Below are positions 32,706-35,481 of a DNA stretch of 35,481 nucleotides, one piece after another. A model generated the notes under the pieces. The model was not told the DNA's origin, did no database searches, and saw nothing but the letters and a program-made list of their open reading frames with translations. The stretch lies in NCBI GenBank assembly GCA_009781045.1, contig WQYW01000039.1:1-35481 (forward strand), written 5' to 3'. Source of the stretch: Alphaproteobacteria bacterium. GTDB taxonomy: Bacteria > Pseudomonadota > Alphaproteobacteria > Rhizobiales > Xanthobacteraceae. The position numbers were made by a program, and so were the translations under genes. Position 1 is the first letter of the stretch. Each line of letters starts with the position of its first letter.

Positions 32706-33152
32706 TTACGAAACACAACGATCGAGGCTAGGGAGCGCCTCCCTGCCTCGCCACATACTTAGATTAAGTCGCCATGTTACTATGGTAGTTAGGATGAATA
32801 TGATGGCAAAGCTTCCTATGGAGCCGAGCGACTGTGCCGACGATCCATCATCGACGTAGGAAAAGATACACAGGATGGTCGTCTGAATTGCCGCGAGCAT
32901 GATGAATCCGACAACAAGCCAGCCATAGGTGATCGTCGATAGATTTTGGACCCCCCAATTGAGCAGCACAACTGCAGTCCCACCCAAACCAGCGAGGCTG
33001 TAACTGAACCAAATCGGAATTCCAAGCCGGGGTGAAAATTGATTGGCGAAAGCCGCAAAAATTAGAATTCCGACGAGTCCAAAAATGCTCATTGCGGTTG
33101 CCCAGCGCCCCGCCCGTCTGGCGCTATCGTCATATTTAATTTCGTCGCTCAT
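32706..33152 (-). CDS. Four-helix membrane protein, hypothetical (cassette gene 3)
   Basis: The 148-residue protein has four predicted membrane segments (about 17-37, 46-66, 72-95 and 105-128) and short polar ends. I recognise no family. Its ATG overlaps the stop of the upstream gene as ATGA, so translation is probably coupled. The base composition (about 50 % GC in lines I counted) is lower than in the metabolic genes of the window. It is the last gene of a three-gene minus-strand unit. Confidence 0.75.
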   Translation of the reverse strand: MSDEIKYDDSARRAGRWATAMSIFGLVGILIFAAFANQFSPRLGIPIWFSYSLAGLGGTAVVLLNWGVQNLSTITYGWLVVGFIMLAAIQTTILCIFSYVDDGSSAQSLGSIGSFAIIFILTTIVTWRLNLSMWRGREALPSLDRCVS

Positions 33153-33937
33153 GATTGTCTTGTCCTTTCCATCGCGGGATACGATATACGACCTTCACCA
33201 CGTTCGATGAGTCCGCGCAATAGCTCAAGGAATACGTGCGGATTCAGGACGCCGCCCATGTCGATTTCTGTAGTTTTCTGATTCGAACCGATGCGCAGCG
33301 TGCAGTAATCTGCACCCATGTTGGTGCCGGAGAGACTGTCCACAAAGACGATGTTACAAATCGGTATGGATCGACCCTTGGCCGTCACCGTACATTGACT
33401 CAGGCGAAGTTCCTTACCGAAGATCAGGTCTTCACCCTGCTTGAGCCTATGCGATGCATCAGCCTGTAAGCGGCTAAGTGTCTGGTCTGATAGTGCCGCA
33501 ATCCAGCTCTCGTGCGCCGCCCAAATTGACCAGCGCAGCCGGATGCGTCCACCATCGTCCAACCCGACGTCAGTGAAATGTTTGCCATAGTCATGCCGAA
33601 GATAGGCGATAATCTGATAGCTGATATCGCGCGCACCAAGCCGGAAACCCATCGGTGAAAGCATAAAAATGCGAGCCCCGACTAGCCAAGCCCAAACCGT
33701 TGCGACATTGATAATAATGTATAAAACATACAACAATGAAGGAAGAACCAAAATCTGAACGAGAGTCAGAAGGCTGATGGCATGGAACCGAATCAACCCG
33801 TAAATGCCGAACGGCACCAACATCCCAGCTGCGATCCATGTTAGCGGAGCCCAAGGCACGCAACGTGGCACGCGCGCACCATCGATCAAGGGGTTTTCAA
33901 CCTCGTGTTCGACGCCAAGAGTCTGATTCGCGAACAT
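33149..33937 (-). CDS. Membrane protein with large cytoplasmic domain, hypothetical (cassette gene 2)
   Basis: The 262-residue protein has about two or three membrane segments between residues 27 and 95 (LTWIAAGMLVPFGIYGLI; LVQILVLPSLLYVLYIIINV). A soluble part of about 165 residues follows, starting FMLSPMGFRLGARDISYQII. This 'short strand plus GFRL' entry after the membrane resembles bacterial PH-like membrane proteins, but I cannot assign a family. The ATG at 33937 (MFANQT) was chosen; an upstream ATG at 33976 overlaps gene 1. It starts 13 bases after gene 1 and its stop overlaps the start of gene 3. Confidence 0.72.
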   Translation of the reverse strand: MFANQTLGVEHEVENPLIDGARVPRCVPWAPLTWIAAGMLVPFGIYGLIRFHAISLLTLVQILVLPSLLYVLYIIINVATVWAWLVGARIFMLSPMGFRLGARDISYQIIAYLRHDYGKHFTDVGLDDGGRIRLRWSIWAAHESWIAALSDQTLSRLQADASHRLKQGEDLIFGKELRLSQCTVTAKGRSIPICNIVFVDSLSGTNMGADYCTLRIGSNQKTTEIDMGGVLNPHVFLELLRGLIERGEGRISYPAMERTRQS

Positions 33938-33950
33938 GATCTCGTCAGGC

Positions 33951-34439
33951 TTAGCCTTGCCGGCTGGCAGCCTCATAGAGGTTGCAGTAATGCAAATACT
34001 CTTCGCCGTCGCACTTGAAGAACAGCGCTTGGATCTTGCGCTTGGGGCGTCCTGCTCGAAGGAGAATATTTGCGGCCGAAGTCACGCCCATTATACCCTG
34101 CGAATGCCAATCATTCTCCTCAATGGAAGACCAGGGGATGACAGTCTCACCGCGAAAACGCAGCCCCTCTATGGAGATTGTGACGGCTGGCTCACCAAGG
34201 CCACGCCAAGACGGTAGCGTTCTGACGATCATCATCACCAAAAGGACCACTCCAAGGCCCATGAACATCACCGCAGAACCGCCTCCCCCTTTCTTGAGGG
34301 AAGTCATCAATCCCCCAAGCAAAAAGATGGCGGCAAACACCCCAATAAGTGCCGTGAAGAAGATGAGCTTCAGTTTGGAATAGTAAATATGATGAGGCTT
34401 GTTGAGCTGCTCAAGAGCGGATTGTGAAAGCAGGGCCAT
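33951..34439 (-). CDS. Two-helix membrane protein with PH-like C-terminus, hypothetical (cassette gene 1)
   Basis: The 162-residue protein has two membrane segments (about 25-45 and 56-75) joined by a Lys/Gly loop (SLKKGGGGSA). A small soluble domain follows: VTISIEGLRFRGETVIPWSSI, then NILLRAGRPKRKIQALFFK. The 'EGLRFRG...IPWSSI' pattern is like STM3941-type and other bacterial PH-like membrane proteins; I regard this as likely but unproven. It is the first gene of the minus-strand cassette. The ribosome site is weak (GAGA). Composition is lower in GC than the core genes. Confidence 0.75.
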   Translation of the reverse strand: MALLSQSALEQLNKPHHIYYSKLKLIFFTALIGVFAAIFLLGGLMTSLKKGGGGSAVMFMGLGVVLLVMMIVRTLPSWRGLGEPAVTISIEGLRFRGETVIPWSSIEENDWHSQGIMGVTSAANILLRAGRPKRKIQALFFKCDGEEYLHYCNLYEAASRQG

Positions 34440-35385
34440 TTGTACTTTTCTCGCAATCTCTCAAAAAGGAGTAATCGACACAGGAATGGAGCTTCGAATC
34501 AAGAACCACGTAAAAAGTCTTATATTCTATGGAAACCGCTGGATCAAGATGGGAGTGCTGGATGACATGCTGTTTCGACCTTTAGCGTTCATGCTCGCTG
34601 TCTCGCCAGCGAAAACGTTTTACCCGCCTGAACTGATGAAGCCAGACCAGGGTCGTCCCCTCAAGGCCGAGCCCTTCGGGTGTCGCTTCGCTCCAGCGTT
34701 GACCGGCCGACCCCGGCCCGGCAAGTGGCTTTCCAAGCAGGCAAAGGACGCTTGGGGGCGCGTGTGCGCTCCCAATTCGAAGCGGAAAGGAGGAAAGCGC
34801 GCGATGACGGAAAAGACGGCAAACCATGCAAGCCGCAGGATCGTGTGCACAGGCCCCTTCCCGGCCCCTGGATGTCGAATGAACGGCGATCCACCAGCAT
34901 GAAGACCTGCTTAAAGCTCGGGATCTCGTTCTACCATTATCTCGGTGACCGCCTCAGGGTTCCATGTGCCCCCGATGTTCTCCACCTGGCCGGACCTTTT
35001 ACTCACCGATGCCAGTCCGGCTGACTTGCCATCCGCTGGTGCCTGCGGAGAATAGCGCCCTTTCCGTCCGACACTCACCCCCCAACACCCGAAAGGCCCC
35101 CAAGGCTTTGTCCGGTTGGTCTCACTGGCGGTCACACAGCCGCTGTCTGAAGGAGAAGGGTGCAGGATGCATGACGTGCCGAACAAGATCGAACCCCTGA
35201 GATCCTGGCGGTTGTCGACACAGGTTCCCCACCCCACCCAGGGCGGGCCCTTGGGGTAGGGTGCTGGTGCAACAGGGTGCGAGTCATTTTGCCCCAATTA
35301 CGAAATTCCCTGCACACACATCCGCTGCCGACGCCGCATGCCGGTCGCCGCGCACCACCGGGTGCGATTAAAAGCGTGGGGGACC
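34440..35385. other. Intergenic region right of the membrane cassette
   Basis: The cassette promoter should lie in the first 150 AT-rich bases. From about 34650 the DNA returns to high GC. The open frames there, on both strands, have no recognisable domain and I do not call a gene. Confidence 0.5.
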
Positions 35386-35481
35386 TCAGGCGGCCATTTT
35401 CGTCTCCCAGTACCTTGACCAGTCGCCATTGACCCGGCAGATCCTCAATGCAGCCATGAGTTCTGCATTCCTGACCAGCCA
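35386..35481 (-). CDS. C-terminal end of a protein cut by the window edge, possibly a transposase
   Basis: The last 31 codons of a minus-strand frame are visible and end with TGA at 35386-35388. The residues include ELMAALRICRVNGDWSRYW followed by ETKMAA. The pattern 'ALR...NGDWxxYW' near a C-terminus resembles the tails of several IS transposases (for example ISKra4-like). The evidence is thin: only the end is present and the match is from memory. It lies next to the low-GC cassette, which would fit a mobile region. Confidence 0.35.
   Translation of the reverse strand, partial: WLVRNAELMAALRICRVNGDWSRYWETKMAA

Noticed and set aside
34582..34902. Overlapping open frames on both strands right of the membrane cassette
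   Set aside because: No domain, no ribosome site and mirror-image frames; not called as genes.

Overview
The window looks like a chromosomal stretch of a GC-rich alphaproteobacterium, most likely from the order Hyphomicrobiales (Bradyrhizobium/Rhodopseudomonas-like). This is inferred from a DUF3551-type secreted protein, a PEGA-type lipoprotein, and a CBS protein and a LplT-Aas arrangement that I associate with that group. No rRNA, tRNA or CRISPR array was seen. By my own sum only about 65 % of the window is coding, which is low for such a genome. The gaps hold short tandem repeats, hairpins and gene remnants.

Layout. 0-2.2 kb: uracil-DNA glycosylase (ung) and a convergent two-CBS-domain protein. 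2.2-4.75 kb: a gene-free stretch with degenerate repeats and perfect hairpins. 4.75-7.8 kb: glycogen synthesis (glgC, glgA). 8.3-13.9 kb: mostly small envelope or secreted proteins (RlpA lipoprotein, DUF3551 protein, PEGA-like lipoprotein, coiled-coil exported protein), with a PPK2 polyphosphate kinase and a GNAT acetyltransferase. 14.6-19.15 kb: a tight four-gene operon for a CoA-type 2-oxoacid:acceptor oxidoreductase (gamma, alpha, beta). Its fourth gene fuses a GltD-like flavoprotein to a 2x[4Fe-4S] ferredoxin domain, and the operon ends in a strong terminator. 19.9-20.7 kb: a DUF433/DUF5615 toxin-antitoxin pair broken by three frameshifts, plus a second DUF5615 fragment. 21.2 kb: a DUF3297 protein. 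22.3-26.96 kb: a coupled operon for lysophospholipid handling (small repeat-containing ORF, LplT-like transporter, PlsC/acyl-ACP-synthetase fusion, alpha/beta hydrolase). 27.4 kb: a YbaK-type deacylase. 28.6-32.1 kb: a solitary amino-acid-type ABC substrate-binding protein with an extra N-terminal domain, then an OFA-family (oxalate/formate antiporter-like) MFS transporter with a textbook terminator. 32.7-34.4 kb: a lower-GC cassette of three uncharacterised membrane proteins on the minus strand. The right edge carries what may be the tail of a transposase.

How they fit. glgC and glgA, PPK2, the 2-oxoacid oxidoreductase and the OFA carrier suggest a lifestyle of carbon and phosphate storage with anaerobic or organic-acid metabolism. 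The most interesting items are the oxidoreductase whose electron exit is a flavoprotein-ferredoxin fusion, the unexplained three-gene membrane cassette, and the degraded toxin-antitoxin region. All functional calls come from reading motifs by eye; nothing was confirmed by database search.
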